The notes: a model not told the origin generated them from the sequence alone. A DNA stretch of 64,000 bases from Pseudomonas sp. RIT409 (GCF_003052515.2 NZ_QARE02000020.1:1-64000), one strand, 5' to 3'. Positions 52,426 through 61,278 are shown, numbered from the stretch's first letter. Program-made: numbers and translations.

Positions 52426-53047
52426 CGGCGCCGTAATGGTGTTCGCCCCACCGCGGGAGCATGTCTTGAGGAATGTTCAGCAGATTGAGGATCCGCGCCA
52501 CGACGAAATCCACCAGATCGTCGATGGTCTGCGGCTGATGGTAGAAGCCGGGCGCCGCTGGAAGAATCACTGCACCCAGATTCGACAGCTTCAGCATGTT
52601 CTCCAGGTGAATGCTGGAGAACGGTGCCTCGCGAGGCACCAGGATCAACTGCCGGCGCTCTTTGAGCGTGACGTCTGCAGCTCGCTCGATCAGGTTGTTG
52701 CAGGCGCCAGTGGCGATGGCTGACAACGTGCCCGTCGAACACGGCACGACGACCATCGCCGCCGGGGAACCCGAGCCAGAGGCGACAGGCGACATCCAGT
52801 CCTCTTTGCCATATACCCTGATCTGCCCATCGGCTGCGCCGGTGTACTCCGTCAGAAAAGCCTGCATCATCTGCGGCTTGGGAGGCAGCGTCACGTCGGT
52901 TTCCGTCGCCATCACCAGTTGCGCGGCCTTGGAAATCAGGAAATGCACCTCGCGGTCCTCGCGCACCAGACAGTCCAGCAAGCGCAGGCCGTATTGCGCG
53001 CCGGACGCGCCGGTCATGGCCAGGGTGATGCGTTCCGGGCCGCTCAT
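52418..53047 (-). CDS. ubiX: Flavin prenyltransferase UbiX
   Basis: UbiX makes prenylated FMN, the cofactor of UbiD decarboxylase in ubiquinone synthesis. The 209-residue flavoprotein shows 'ITLAMTGASGAQYGLRLL' (FMN phosphate binding), 'ATGACNNLIERAADVTLKERR' and 'LILVPREAPFSSIHLENMLKLSNLGAVILPAAPGFY'. The ATG at 53047 overlaps the mpl stop codon (ATGA), so mpl–ubiX–YceK-like form one unit. Confidence 0.95.
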   Translation of the reverse strand: MSGPERITLAMTGASGAQYGLRLLDCLVREDREVHFLISKAAQLVMATETDVTLPPKPQMMQAFLTEYTGAADGQIRVYGKEDWMSPVASGSGSPAAMVVVPCSTGTLSAIATGACNNLIERAADVTLKERRQLILVPREAPFSSIHLENMLKLSNLGAVILPAAPGFYHQPQTIDDLVDFVVARILNLLNIPQDMLPRWGEHHYGADE

Positions 53048-54393
53048 TTCAGCGCCCCGGCCAGCTTCCCGTGCAATCCGCCAAAGCCACCGTTGCTCAT
53101 GATCACGATATGCGTGCCGGGCTGTGCCTGGCGTTTGACCTGCTCGATGATGGCGTCCAGCGAGTCGCAGACCACAGAAGGCGTTTTGCACAAGGCCGCC
53201 GTGGCCGCCAGGTCCCAACCCAGATTCGCCGGAGCGTACCAGACCACCTGATCTGCCTGATCGACGCTTTCCGGCAAGCCGTCTCGGTGCGCGCCCAGCT
53301 TCATGGAATTGGAGCGTGGCTCGACGATGGCGATGATCGGCGCATCACCGACTTTCTTGCGCAAGCCGTCCAGCGTGGTGGCGATGGCGGTCGGGTGATG
53401 GGCAAAGTCGTCATACAGGGTGATGCCGCGCACTTCAGCGACTTTCTCCATGCGCCGCTTCACGCTCTTGAACGCGCTGAGGGCTTGCACACCCTGCTGC
53501 GGCACCACACCCACGTGGCGAGCGGCTGCCAGTGTGGCCAACGCGTTGGCTACGTTGTGCTGACCGGTCATGCCCCAGTCGACCACACCTTGCGCCACAC
53601 CTTCGAACCAGACTTCGAACCTGGAGCCGTCTTCGCTCAGCAACTTCGCCTGCCATTGGCCACCCTGGCCGGTGGTCTGCACCGGGGTCCAGCACCCCAT
53701 GGCGATCACCCGCTCCAGGGCGGGCTCGGTGGTCGGGTGAATGACCAGGCCCTCGCTCGGGATCGTACGCACGAGGTGGTGGAACTGCCGCTCGATGGCC
53801 GGCAGATCAGGAAAAATGTCCGCGTGGTCGAATTCCAGGTTATTGAGGATCGCGGTGCGCGGGCCGTAATGGACGAATTTCGAGCGTTTGTCGAAGAAGG
53901 CGCTGTCGTACTCGTCGGCCTCGACCACGAAAAACGGCGTGTCGCCCAGACGTGCAGAGACGGAGAAGTTCTGCGGCACGCCCCCGATCAAAAACCCCGG
54001 AGCCATCCCGGCATGTTCCAGCACCCAGGCGAGCATGCTGCTGGTGGTGGTCTTGCCGTGGGTGCCGGCCACCGCCAGTACCCAGCGCCCGCGTAGCACA
54101 TGGTCAGCCAGCCATTGCGGGCCGGATACGTAGGGCAACCCCTTGTTCAGCACGTATTCGACTGCCGGGTTGCCTCGCGACATGGCGTTACCGACGACCA
54201 CCAGATCCGGAGCCGGGTCCAGGTGGGCAGGGTCATACCCCTGCATCAGCTCAATGCCCTGCGCCTCGAGCTGCGTGCTCATCGGGGGGTAGACGTTGGC
54301 GTCGGAGCCGGTGACTTTATGGCCCAGGTCCTTGGCGAGAACCGCCAACGAGCCCATGAATGTGCCGCAGATACCCAGAATATGAATGTGCAT
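53044..54393 (-). CDS. mpl: UDP-N-acetylmuramate:L-Ala-gamma-D-Glu-meso-DAP ligase
   Basis: Mpl recycles cell-wall tripeptide onto UDP-MurNAc. The 449-residue Mur-ligase has an N-terminal Rossmann-like domain ('HIHILGICGTFMGSLAVLA'), ATP-binding motif GTHGKTT at residues 110-116 and the C-terminal ligase domain with 'DDFAHHPTAIATTLDGL'. The 'GICGTFMG' start separates it from MurC. It overlaps ubiX by four bases and is transcribed away from the AcoR-type regulator's 3' end. Confidence 0.96.
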   Translation of the reverse strand: MHIHILGICGTFMGSLAVLAKDLGHKVTGSDANVYPPMSTQLEAQGIELMQGYDPAHLDPAPDLVVVGNAMSRGNPAVEYVLNKGLPYVSGPQWLADHVLRGRWVLAVAGTHGKTTTSSMLAWVLEHAGMAPGFLIGGVPQNFSVSARLGDTPFFVVEADEYDSAFFDKRSKFVHYGPRTAILNNLEFDHADIFPDLPAIERQFHHLVRTIPSEGLVIHPTTEPALERVIAMGCWTPVQTTGQGGQWQAKLLSEDGSRFEVWFEGVAQGVVDWGMTGQHNVANALATLAAARHVGVVPQQGVQALSAFKSVKRRMEKVAEVRGITLYDDFAHHPTAIATTLDGLRKKVGDAPIIAIVEPRSNSMKLGAHRDGLPESVDQADQVVWYAPANLGWDLAATAALCKTPSVVCDSLDAIIEQVKRQAQPGTHIVIMSNGGFGGLHGKLAGALK

Positions 54394-54499
54394 GACCGAC
54401 CTCTTAAAACATTCGCGCAGGTTAGCTTAGAGAGAGTCGGTTCGCACAGTTCAATTGCCGCTCCGCACGGCAGACGTCTTCGCCCGGCGTCAGGCGCGG

Positions 54500-56407
54500 C
54501 TAACGTGAAATCCCATGCTTGCGCAGCTTGCGATAGAGCGTATTGCGGCTGACCCCCAGCGCCTCAGCCGCGTGAGTCATGTGCCAGCGCCGTGCTTCGA
54601 GGGCCCTGATCAATGCCGCACGCTCGGCGCACTCCAACGGGGAATCGGCTTCGGTGGGGCGCGGCGCCGACCGTTGACGAACGGCAGACGGCAAATCGGA
54701 CAGCTCGATTCGTTCGTCCTCGCACAGCGCGGCCAGTGTTCGCAGGACATTGCGCATTTGCCGCACGTTGCCCGGCCAACTGAAATCCAGCAGCGCCTGC
54801 CTGGCTTCGGGATCGAGCGTCACCGGATGACCACCTGATTCTTCTTTCAGCAAAAAATCCAGCAATTGCGACTTGTCACTGCGCTCACGCAGCGACGGCA
54901 GCGCGACTTCCAGCCCGTTGAGGCGGTAGAAGAGGTCTTCACGGAACGTGCCGCCTTCTACCCTTTCCAACAGATTCCGGTGAGTGGCGCTGATGATGCG
55001 CACGTCGATGGGCTGAGGTTCGCCGCCGATGGGCACCACCAGCCGGTCCTCCAATACCCGTAGCAGCCGGGTTTGCAAGGCCACCGGCATGTCGCCGATT
55101 TCATCCAGAAACAACGTGCCGCCATCGGCCTGCTGCAATTTACCGCTCATGCCTTCTTTGCGGGCACCGGTAAAGCTGCCGCCACGGTAGCCGAACAGTT
55201 CGCTCTCGATCAGATTTTCGGGAATCGCCGCACAATTGAGCGCCACGAAGGGCTTGCCCGCACGTTGACTGGCTTGATGCACAGCCTTGGCGAATGCCTC
55301 TTTGCCCGATCCTGTCTCGCCGTTGATCAGCAGAGGGATGTCGCGCTCGAAGACTTTCAATGCCCGACACAAGGCGCTGCGAAGCGCAGGATCCTCCAGG
55401 CACACGCCGCTTGGCGCCGGCACCTCACCACGCTGACCCACAGCCGCAGGCGGCATGACCTTCAATACGGATCGCGTTTGGCCCCGCAGCACCGCGAAAA
55501 ATCCTCGGCCGTCGCGCGTACGCAATGGCCAGCCAGCGGCAGCAGTTGGAGACGCTCGACTCAACAAGTCATCTAGCGAGCATTCGAACAGCGCTTCGAC
55601 AGGCTGCCCCACCAGCTCCACGGGCCCTACGCTCAACAGGTTCAACGCGCTCTGGTTCAGCGCCATCACCCGCCCGTCGCCATCGAAGGCCAGCAAGCCC
55701 TCGCTGAACAACCCGACCGAGCCCGCCTGGAGGTGAAAACGCAGCAACCATTGGTCCTCGAAATGACGCAGGAAGTAGCTGTTTTCAATCATTTTGGCCG
55801 AGAGGTTTACCAGCGCCATGGTGTGAAACTGGCTCTGGCGAGACACGTCATGGCGCGCCGAGGACACATCGAGCACTGCCAACAGCTCGCCATGTGGATC
55901 GAATACCGGGCTGGCGGAGCAGGTCAGCCCGGTGTGTCGGCCTCGAAAATGTTCGTCGCGATGGATCGTCACGGACTGGCGCTCCACTAGGCAGGTGCCG
56001 ATGCCGTTAGTGCCCTCGCGCGACTCGCTCCAGTCCGCGCCGAGCCAGAGGCCCGCCCGTTCGAAGATTCGCCGCTCGCCAGGCTCAGTGACGCAGTTGA
56101 GGATCACGCCACGGTCGTCTGTCAGCAGCACGGCGTGGCCGCCGGAGAGCTGGCGATGCAGGCTGTTCATTTCGCTTCCCGCGATGCTCAGTACCTGCCG
56201 CAGTCGCTGGCGGCTTTCCAACACCCGAGCATGTTCCAGCACAGTAGGGGCCATGGGTTGGGCGGGATCGAGATGATAATCCTCAAGGCAGCGCGTCCAC
56301 GACCGGGCGATGGAAGGATCGGCGCCAGGTCCATAACGATGATTGGCCTTGCCTTGAGTGACGGTCAGGACCTGTTGGGCATGTCGAGTCAGGTGGTTGC
56401 TGGGCAC
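54500..56407 (-). CDS. Sigma-54-dependent activator, AcoR type
   Basis: This 635-residue enhancer-binding protein has an N-terminal GAF-type sensor (about 65-195), a PAS-like segment (about 215-285), an AAA+ domain (about 340-565) with Walker A GETGSGKE, the sigma-54 contact loop as GSFTGA (Ser in place of the usual Ala) and Walker B in GGTLFLDEIGD, and a C-terminal Fis-type helix-turn-helix 'MTHAAEALGVSRNTLYRKL'. It starts at a GTG (56407). It is divergent from the aldehyde dehydrogenase, whose promoter region has a sigma-54 signature. A PAO1 equivalent beside an aldehyde dehydrogenase controls ethanolamine catabolism, as I recall. Confidence 0.9.
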   Translation of the reverse strand: MPSNHLTRHAQQVLTVTQGKANHRYGPGADPSIARSWTRCLEDYHLDPAQPMAPTVLEHARVLESRQRLRQVLSIAGSEMNSLHRQLSGGHAVLLTDDRGVILNCVTEPGERRIFERAGLWLGADWSESREGTNGIGTCLVERQSVTIHRDEHFRGRHTGLTCSASPVFDPHGELLAVLDVSSARHDVSRQSQFHTMALVNLSAKMIENSYFLRHFEDQWLLRFHLQAGSVGLFSEGLLAFDGDGRVMALNQSALNLLSVGPVELVGQPVEALFECSLDDLLSRASPTAAAGWPLRTRDGRGFFAVLRGQTRSVLKVMPPAAVGQRGEVPAPSGVCLEDPALRSALCRALKVFERDIPLLINGETGSGKEAFAKAVHQASQRAGKPFVALNCAAIPENLIESELFGYRGGSFTGARKEGMSGKLQQADGGTLFLDEIGDMPVALQTRLLRVLEDRLVVPIGGEPQPIDVRIISATHRNLLERVEGGTFREDLFYRLNGLEVALPSLRERSDKSQLLDFLLKEESGGHPVTLDPEARQALLDFSWPGNVRQMRNVLRTLAALCEDERIELSDLPSAVRQRSAPRPTEADSPLECAERAALIRALEARRWHMTHAAEALGVSRNTLYRKLRKHGISR

Positions 56408-56528
56408 TTTTTATTCTTCCCCCGCTGCATTGCCAATCAGCATCCTCCTCACCTTGGGTCATTGCAATGCTCCCAAAGGCTCAACCCAGATCGCTGTCCC
56501 AGATTCGATACAAAGTGTCACGCTTCCC

Positions 56529-56546
56529 TGTGCCAGGGTTGGCACA
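56529..56546. promoter_or_regulatory. Palindromic upstream activating site candidate
   Basis: The perfect inverted repeat TGTGCCA-GGGT-TGGCACA lies 64 bp upstream of the -24/-12 promoter of the aldehyde dehydrogenase gene, a normal distance for an enhancer of a sigma-54 activator. The divergent AcoR-type protein is the obvious binder. Confidence 0.6.
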
Positions 56547-56609
56547 CACGCCCCTGCCGGACGTCTGAAATCCGGATGAACCCCCTGTAAAACAGCCACC
56601 ATACGGCAG

Positions 56610-56625
56610 TGGCCCGCCCTTTGCT
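56610..56625 (+). promoter_or_regulatory. Sigma-54 (-24/-12) promoter of the aldehyde dehydrogenase gene
   Basis: TGGCCCG-CCCT-TTGCT matches the sigma-54 consensus TGGCACG-N4-TTGCW with invariant GG and GC and the exact spacing. A start of transcription near 56637 would leave a leader of about 55 nt before the ATG at 56693. Confidence 0.75.
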
Positions 56626-56692
56626 CTACGCTTTGATCAAGCGCAGCAGCGCGTTATCCCCGCACAATCACAAGAGCAAGGAGATATTCACC

Positions 56693-58213
56693 ATGCGTTA
56701 TGCACACCCCGGTACTGAAGGCTCGATCGTGACCTTCAAGGCCAAATACGGTAACTACATCGGCGGCGAGTTCGTGCCTCCGGTCAAAGGCCAGTATTTT
56801 GAAAACACCTCGCCGATCACCGGCAAATTGATCGCAGAATTTCCTCGCTCCACCGCCGAAGACATCGATAAGGCGCTTGACGCCGCCCATGCGGCTGCCG
56901 ACGCGTGGGGCAAGACATCCGTTCAGGAGCGCTCGCTGGTTTTGCTGAAGATCGCCGACCGCATCGAGCAGAATCTCGAACTGCTGGCCGTGACCGAAAC
57001 CTGGGACAACGGTAAGGCCGTTCGTGAAACCCTCAACGCCGACATACCGCTGGCAGTGGATCATTTCCGCTATTTCGCCGGCGCACTCCGTGCTCAGGAA
57101 GGCAGCGCCGCCGAAATCGACGGCAACACGGTGGCGTACCACATTCACGAACCGCTGGGCGTGGTCGGCCAGATCATCCCGTGGAACTTCCCACTGTTGA
57201 TGGCCGCGTGGAAACTCGCACCCGCCCTCGCCGCCGGTAACTGCATCGTGCTCAAACCCGCCGAGCAAACCCCGCTGGGCATCAGTGTGCTCATGGAGCT
57301 GATCGGCGACCTGCTGCCCAAGGGCGTGCTCAATGTGGTGCAAGGCTATGGCCGTGAAGCCGGTGAGGCCCTGGCCAGTAGCAAGCGCATCGCCAAAATC
57401 GCCTTTACCGGCTCCACGCCGGTAGGGTCGCACATCATGAAACTGGCCGCGGACAGCATCATTCCGTCCACGGTCGAGCTGGGCGGCAAGTCGCCGAACA
57501 TTTATTTCGAAGACGTGATGAGCGCCGAGCCGGAATTCATCGAGAAAGCCGCAGAAGGCGTCGTGCTGGCGTTCTTCAACCAGGGCGAAGTCTGCACCTG
57601 CCCTTCCCGCTGCCTGGTGCAGGAATCGATCTATCCGCAATTCATGGAAGCGGTGATGCAGAAGGTGCTGAAGATCAAGCGCGGCGACCCGCTGGATACC
57701 GACACCATGGTGGGCGCACAAGCCTCGCAGCAGCAGTTCGACAAGATCCTCTCGTACCTGGACATCGCGCAGGGCGAAGGGGCTGAGCTGTTGACCGGCG
57801 GCAAGGTGGAAAAACTGCAGGGCGACCTGGCGACCGGTTACTACATCCAACCGACGTTGCTCAAAGGCAACAACAAAATGCGCGTCTTCCAAGAGGAAAT
57901 CTTCGGCCCGGTGGTCAGCGTCACCACCTTCAAGGATGAGGCCGAGGCCATCGCCATCGCCAACGACACAGAGTTCGGCCTCGGCGCCGGCGTATGGACC
58001 CGCGACATCAACCGCGCCTACCGCGTGGGGCGTGCCATCAAGGCCGGACGCGTCTGGACCAACTGCTACCACCTGTATCCGGCCCATGCGGCATTCGGGG
58101 GGTACAAAAAGTCCGGCGTGGGTCGCGAAACGCACAAAGTGGCCCTGGAACACTATCAACAGACCAAAAACCTGCTGGTGAGCTACGACACCCATCCGCT
58201 GGGCTTCTTCTGA
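56693..58213 (+). CDS. exaC: NAD-dependent (acet)aldehyde dehydrogenase, ExaC type
   Basis: This 506-residue enzyme oxidises short aldehydes to acids, e.g. acetaldehyde to acetate. It has 'GVVGQIIPWNFPLLMAAWKLAPAL', 'FTGSTPVGSHIMKLAA', the catalytic Glu in 'ELGGKSPNIYF', and catalytic Cys301 in NQGEVCTC. 506 residues is the length of ExaC-type enzymes. The ATG at 56693 follows an AAGGAGAT site. Expression should depend on the divergent AcoR-type activator, given the sigma-54 promoter. No ethanolamine lyase (eutBC) genes are adjacent. A terminator follows. The exact paralogue (ExaC or its PA4022-like counterpart) is not certain. Confidence 0.9.
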   Translation: MRYAHPGTEGSIVTFKAKYGNYIGGEFVPPVKGQYFENTSPITGKLIAEFPRSTAEDIDKALDAAHAAADAWGKTSVQERSLVLLKIADRIEQNLELLAVTETWDNGKAVRETLNADIPLAVDHFRYFAGALRAQEGSAAEIDGNTVAYHIHEPLGVVGQIIPWNFPLLMAAWKLAPALAAGNCIVLKPAEQTPLGISVLMELIGDLLPKGVLNVVQGYGREAGEALASSKRIAKIAFTGSTPVGSHIMKLAADSIIPSTVELGGKSPNIYFEDVMSAEPEFIEKAAEGVVLAFFNQGEVCTCPSRCLVQESIYPQFMEAVMQKVLKIKRGDPLDTDTMVGAQASQQQFDKILSYLDIAQGEGAELLTGGKVEKLQGDLATGYYIQPTLLKGNNKMRVFQEEIFGPVVSVTTFKDEAEAIAIANDTEFGLGAGVWTRDINRAYRVGRAIKAGRVWTNCYHLYPAHAAFGGYKKSGVGRETHKVALEHYQQTKNLLVSYDTHPLGFF

Positions 58214-58235
58214 TCCGGCGCCAATGCATCAAAGG

Positions 58236-58259
58236 ACGGCCTCTTCGGAGGCCGTTTTT
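58236..58259 (+). terminator. Terminator of the aldehyde dehydrogenase gene
   Basis: An 8-bp perfect stem (ACGGCCTC / GAGGCCGT) with a TTCG tetraloop is followed by a T-tract (TTTTC) 23 bp after the stop codon. Confidence 0.9.
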
Positions 58260-58419
58260 CATCACTGTGCACGCTGAAGAGCGGTAGGCACATCGACGCC
58301 ATCCCGCGGCTTTTGGATTGCGCTTTCTAAACCGCTTAGGCACAGTCGAAACGGTCTGTCCCCGTGCCAGTCGCGCCCTCCCCTGTTCATGCATTGCACA
58401 ATGAAGCTGAGGCCCAACC

Positions 58420-58872
58420 ATGCGGATCATCAAAGCCACCCTGGAGCACCTGGACCTGCTGACCCCGCTGTTCGTCAGATACCGCGAATTCTATGGCGAA
58501 CTGCCCTTCCCCGATTCCTCCCGGGACTTCCTCGAAAAACGCCTGAAGCGTGAAGAGTCTGTCATCTACCTCGCCTTTCCCGACGATGACGACAGCAGGC
58601 TGTTGGGGTTCTGTCAGTTGTATCCCAGTTACTCTTCGCTCTCGCTCAAACGCGTCTGGATCCTCAATGACATCTACGTAACCGAAGATGCCCGTCGTCA
58701 GTTGGTCGCCGATCACCTGATGCAAACGGCCAAGAAGATGGCACGCGAAACGCAGGCCGTGCGGATGCGGGTATCGACCAGCGCGAACAACGAAGTCGCG
58801 CAGAAAGTCTACGAGTCGATCGGGTTTCGCGAGGACACTCAATTCAAGAACTACACGTTACCGATTAATTGA
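58420..58872 (+). CDS. GNAT family N-acetyltransferase
   Basis: This 150-residue protein has the GNAT pattern: N-terminal 'IIKATLEHLDLLTPLFVRYREFYG', the acetyl-CoA site region 'LNDIYVTEDARRQLVADHLM' and C-terminal 'STSANNEVAQKVYESIGFREDTQFKNY'. It probably acetylates a small amine or a protein N-terminus or lysine; the substrate is not predictable. It lies between the aldehyde dehydrogenase and the DedA gene, with a REPIN 15 bp after its stop codon. Confidence 0.9.
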   Translation: MRIIKATLEHLDLLTPLFVRYREFYGELPFPDSSRDFLEKRLKREESVIYLAFPDDDDSRLLGFCQLYPSYSSLSLKRVWILNDIYVTEDARRQLVADHLMQTAKKMARETQAVRMRVSTSANNEVAQKVYESIGFREDTQFKNYTLPIN

Positions 58873-58886
58873 GTCGCACCTCGATT

Positions 58887-58975
58887 TGTAGGAGCGCGCT
58901 TGCCCGCGACAAGGGGCTGTCAGACGCATCGTTAGTGCTTGACACTGTGCTGTCGCGGGCAAGCGCGCTCCTACG
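58887..58975. repeat. REPIN after the GNAT gene
   Basis: TGTAGGAGCGCGCTTGCCCG and its complement with a 45-bp centre; same family as the others in this window. Confidence 0.9.
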
Positions 58976-59124
58976 GAAATTTTCGTTCCATCAATACCAA
59001 ATGTTTCATTTCAGAAACCGCGTCCAGCGACAGGTCGCTTCTTACCTCTATAATGCGGCCACATCAGCAGTACTCTCCGACCCCGCACGTGACCCGCATC
59101 GGGTCTTCCAATCAGGTGCCGTAC

Positions 59125-59772
59125 ATGGATTTCAACCCGCTTGACCTCATCCTCCACCTCGACGTTTACCTCGACATGCTGGTGACCCAGTACGGCACAT
59201 GGGTCTACGCAATTCTGTTTCTGGTGATCTTCTGCGAAACCGGCCTGGTGGTGACGCCCTTCCTGCCCGGCGACTCACTGCTGTTCATCGCCGGCGCCGT
59301 TGCCGCGGGCGGCGCAATGGACCCAGTGCTGCTGGCTTGCTTGCTGATGGCGGCCGCAATCATTGGCGACAGCACCAACTACGTGATCGGCCGAACGGTC
59401 GGCGACAAACTGTTCAAGAACCCGGATTCGAAAATCTTCCGCCGTGACTACCTGACCAAAACCCACGAGTTCTATGACCGCCACGGTGGCAAGACCGTCA
59501 CACTGGCGCGCTTCCTGCCGATCATTCGCACCTTTGCCCCGTTCGTCGCCGGTTTGGGCAAGATGCCTTACCTGCGCTTCCTGGGCTTCAGCGTGCTGGG
59601 TTCGATCCTGTGGGTAGGCAGCCTGGTCGCCCTCGGCTACTTCTTCGGCAACATCCCCTTCATCAAGAAAAACCTCACCCTGCTGGTGTTGGCAATCATT
59701 CTGCTGTCGTTGCTGCCAATGATCGTCGGCCTGGTCCGCAGCCGCATGGGCCGCTCCGCCCCTGCGCGCTGA
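59125..59772 (+). CDS. DedA family membrane protein
   Basis: This 215-residue protein is close to E. coli YqjA/YghB: 'IFCETGLVVTPFLPGDSLLFIAGAVAAGG', 'GDSTNYVIGRTVGDKLF', 'GGKTVTLARFLPIIRTFAPFVAGLGKM'. The conserved acidic Glu, Asp and two Arg residues needed for lipid-scramblase or proton-linked activity are present. Several transmembrane segments are predicted. The ATG at 59125 gives the family N-terminus; longer upstream frames run into the REPIN. It ends 3 bp before mtfA, so they are likely cotranscribed. Confidence 0.93.
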   Translation: MDFNPLDLILHLDVYLDMLVTQYGTWVYAILFLVIFCETGLVVTPFLPGDSLLFIAGAVAAGGAMDPVLLACLLMAAAIIGDSTNYVIGRTVGDKLFKNPDSKIFRRDYLTKTHEFYDRHGGKTVTLARFLPIIRTFAPFVAGLGKMPYLRFLGFSVLGSILWVGSLVALGYFFGNIPFIKKNLTLLVLAIILLSLLPMIVGLVRSRMGRSAPAR

Positions 59773-59775
59773 GTC

Positions 59776-60510
59776 ATGGGCTTGAAAGGGTGGTCGGTGC
59801 GCGGCTGGCTCAGGCGGCGCACGCTGGCCCGTCATCCGGTCGACCCCGCACTGTGGGCTCGCGTGCGCGAGCGCTTGCCGATGCTCGACGGACTCAGCGT
59901 CGAGCAGGACCGCCATCTGCTGGACAGCAGCGTGTTGTTCCTCCAAGCCAAACATCTCACGGCGCTGGAAGGTGTCGAGCTCGATGACGAAGCCCGCCTG
60001 TTCCTCGCCGCCCAGGCTCAGTTGCCGCTGCTGGCCCTCGGCGACCTCAACTGGTACCAGGGCTTTCATGAAATCATCCTTTACGGGGACGACTTCATCA
60101 GCCCGCAACGGCACCGCGACGCCAGCGGCATCGAGCACGAGTGGGACGGCGAACACAGCGGCGAAGCCTGGTCGCAAGGTCCGGTCATCCTCGCTTGGCC
60201 CGGCGTGCTGGCGAGCGGTGGCTGGGAAGCCTATAACCTGGTCATTCACGAACTGGCCCACAAACTGGACATGCTCAACGGGACAGCCAATGGTCTGCCG
60301 CCGTTACACAACGACATGCGCATTGCCGACTGGGCCAGCGCGATGCAAGGCGCCTACGACGATCTCAATCGCCAAGTGGATGCCGACCCGGATGCCGAGA
60401 CGGCGATCGATCCCTACGCAGCGGAGAACCCAGCCGAGTTCTTTGCCGTCACCAGCGAGTACTTTTTCAGCGCACCTGATGTGCTGGCCGAGGCATATCC
60501 GCAAGTCTAA
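59776..60510 (+). CDS. mtfA: MtfA-type zinc peptidase, C-terminus frameshifted
   Basis: MtfA is a cytosolic zinc aminopeptidase that in E. coli binds the Mlc repressor. The catalytic HExxH motif is at residues 158-162 (HELAH), and the third ligand region 'ENPAEFFAVTSEYFF' follows. The frame stops at 244 residues after 'VLAEAYPQV'. The next frame directly continues with TQLKAFYRQDPLTRLRALQ and further to a TGA at 60609, matching the expected family C-terminus. A single missing base near 60507-60510 explains it. The catalytic core is intact, so the short protein may still be active. Confidence 0.88.
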   Translation: MGLKGWSVRGWLRRRTLARHPVDPALWARVRERLPMLDGLSVEQDRHLLDSSVLFLQAKHLTALEGVELDDEARLFLAAQAQLPLLALGDLNWYQGFHEIILYGDDFISPQRHRDASGIEHEWDGEHSGEAWSQGPVILAWPGVLASGGWEAYNLVIHELAHKLDMLNGTANGLPPLHNDMRIADWASAMQGAYDDLNRQVDADPDAETAIDPYAAENPAEFFAVTSEYFFSAPDVLAEAYPQV

Positions 60511-60611
60511 CGCAACTCAAGGCATTCTATCGGCAGGACCCTCTGACGCGGCTCAGGGCACTTCAGGCCGAGGATCCGGTCTACTCGACGCCCGACGATG
60601 CCCAGCGCTGA
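60510..60611 (+). pseudogene. Out-of-frame C-terminal end of mtfA
   Basis: In the frame beginning ACG CAA CTC this encodes 33 residues (TQLKAFYRQDPLTRL..., ending PDDAQR) and a TGA at 60609. The 'QLKAFYRQDPL' sequence is family-typical for MtfA, so a 1-base deletion in the genome or a sequencing error separates it from the upstream frame. Confidence 0.75.
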
Positions 60612-60712
60612 TCGTGGTACATGGTAACGCTTCCCAAATGTGCCTATAATCCGGCCCACTTTTTGGCGTTGCATGCCGAATTCCGAATGGTCAACCAAGG
60701 GGGCAAAGCCCA

Positions 60713-61240
60713 ATGAGCTACAGCAAGATTCCGGCTGGCAAAGACCTGCCGAACGACATCTACGTCGCCATCGAAATCCCGGCCAACCACGCGCCGATCA
60801 AGTACGAAATCGATAAAGACAGCGACTGCCTGTTCGTTGACCGTTTCATGGCCACGCCCATGTTCTACCCGGCCAACTACGGTTACATCCCGAATACTCT
60901 GGCAGACGACGGTGACCCGCTCGACGTGCTGGTCGTGACGCCTTACCCAGTGGCCCCAGGTTCGGTGATTCGCGCACGTCCGGTCGGCATTCTGAACATG
61001 ACCGACGACGGCGGTGGCGATGCCAAGGTCCTGGCCGTTCCGCACGACAAGCTGTCCCAACTGTACGTCGACGTGAAGGAATACACCGACCTGCCTGAAC
61101 TGCTGATCAAGCAGATCCAACACTTCTTCGAGAACTACAAGGATCTCGAGAAAGGCAAGTGGGTCAAGATTGAAGGCTGGGGAGGCGCAGACGCCGCTCG
61201 CGAAGCCATCACCAAATCGGTTGCCGCCTACAAAGGTTGA
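60713..61240 (+). CDS. ppa: Inorganic pyrophosphatase
   Basis: Ppa hydrolyses pyrophosphate to phosphate, driving biosynthetic reactions. The 175-residue family I enzyme shows 'PANYGYIPNTLADDGDPLDVLV' with the metal-binding Asp residues and 'YKDLEKGKWVKIEGW'. Length matches the bacterial hexameric form. It starts at ATG 60713 behind an AAGGGGG purine stretch. A hairpin follows 13 bp after the stop codon. Confidence 0.97.
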   Translation: MSYSKIPAGKDLPNDIYVAIEIPANHAPIKYEIDKDSDCLFVDRFMATPMFYPANYGYIPNTLADDGDPLDVLVVTPYPVAPGSVIRARPVGILNMTDDGGGDAKVLAVPHDKLSQLYVDVKEYTDLPELLIKQIQHFFENYKDLEKGKWVKIEGWGGADAAREAITKSVAAYKG

Positions 61241-61253
61241 TCCGGTTCAAAGT

Positions 61254-61278
61254 CTCCGAAGCGCCTGACGCTTCGGAG
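61254..61278 (+). terminator. Hairpin after ppa
   Basis: A perfect 10-bp stem (CTCCGAAGCG / CGCTTCGGAG, loop CCTGA) begins 13 bp after the ppa stop codon. There is no T-tract, so it may be a weak terminator or 3'-end stabiliser. Confidence 0.6.
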
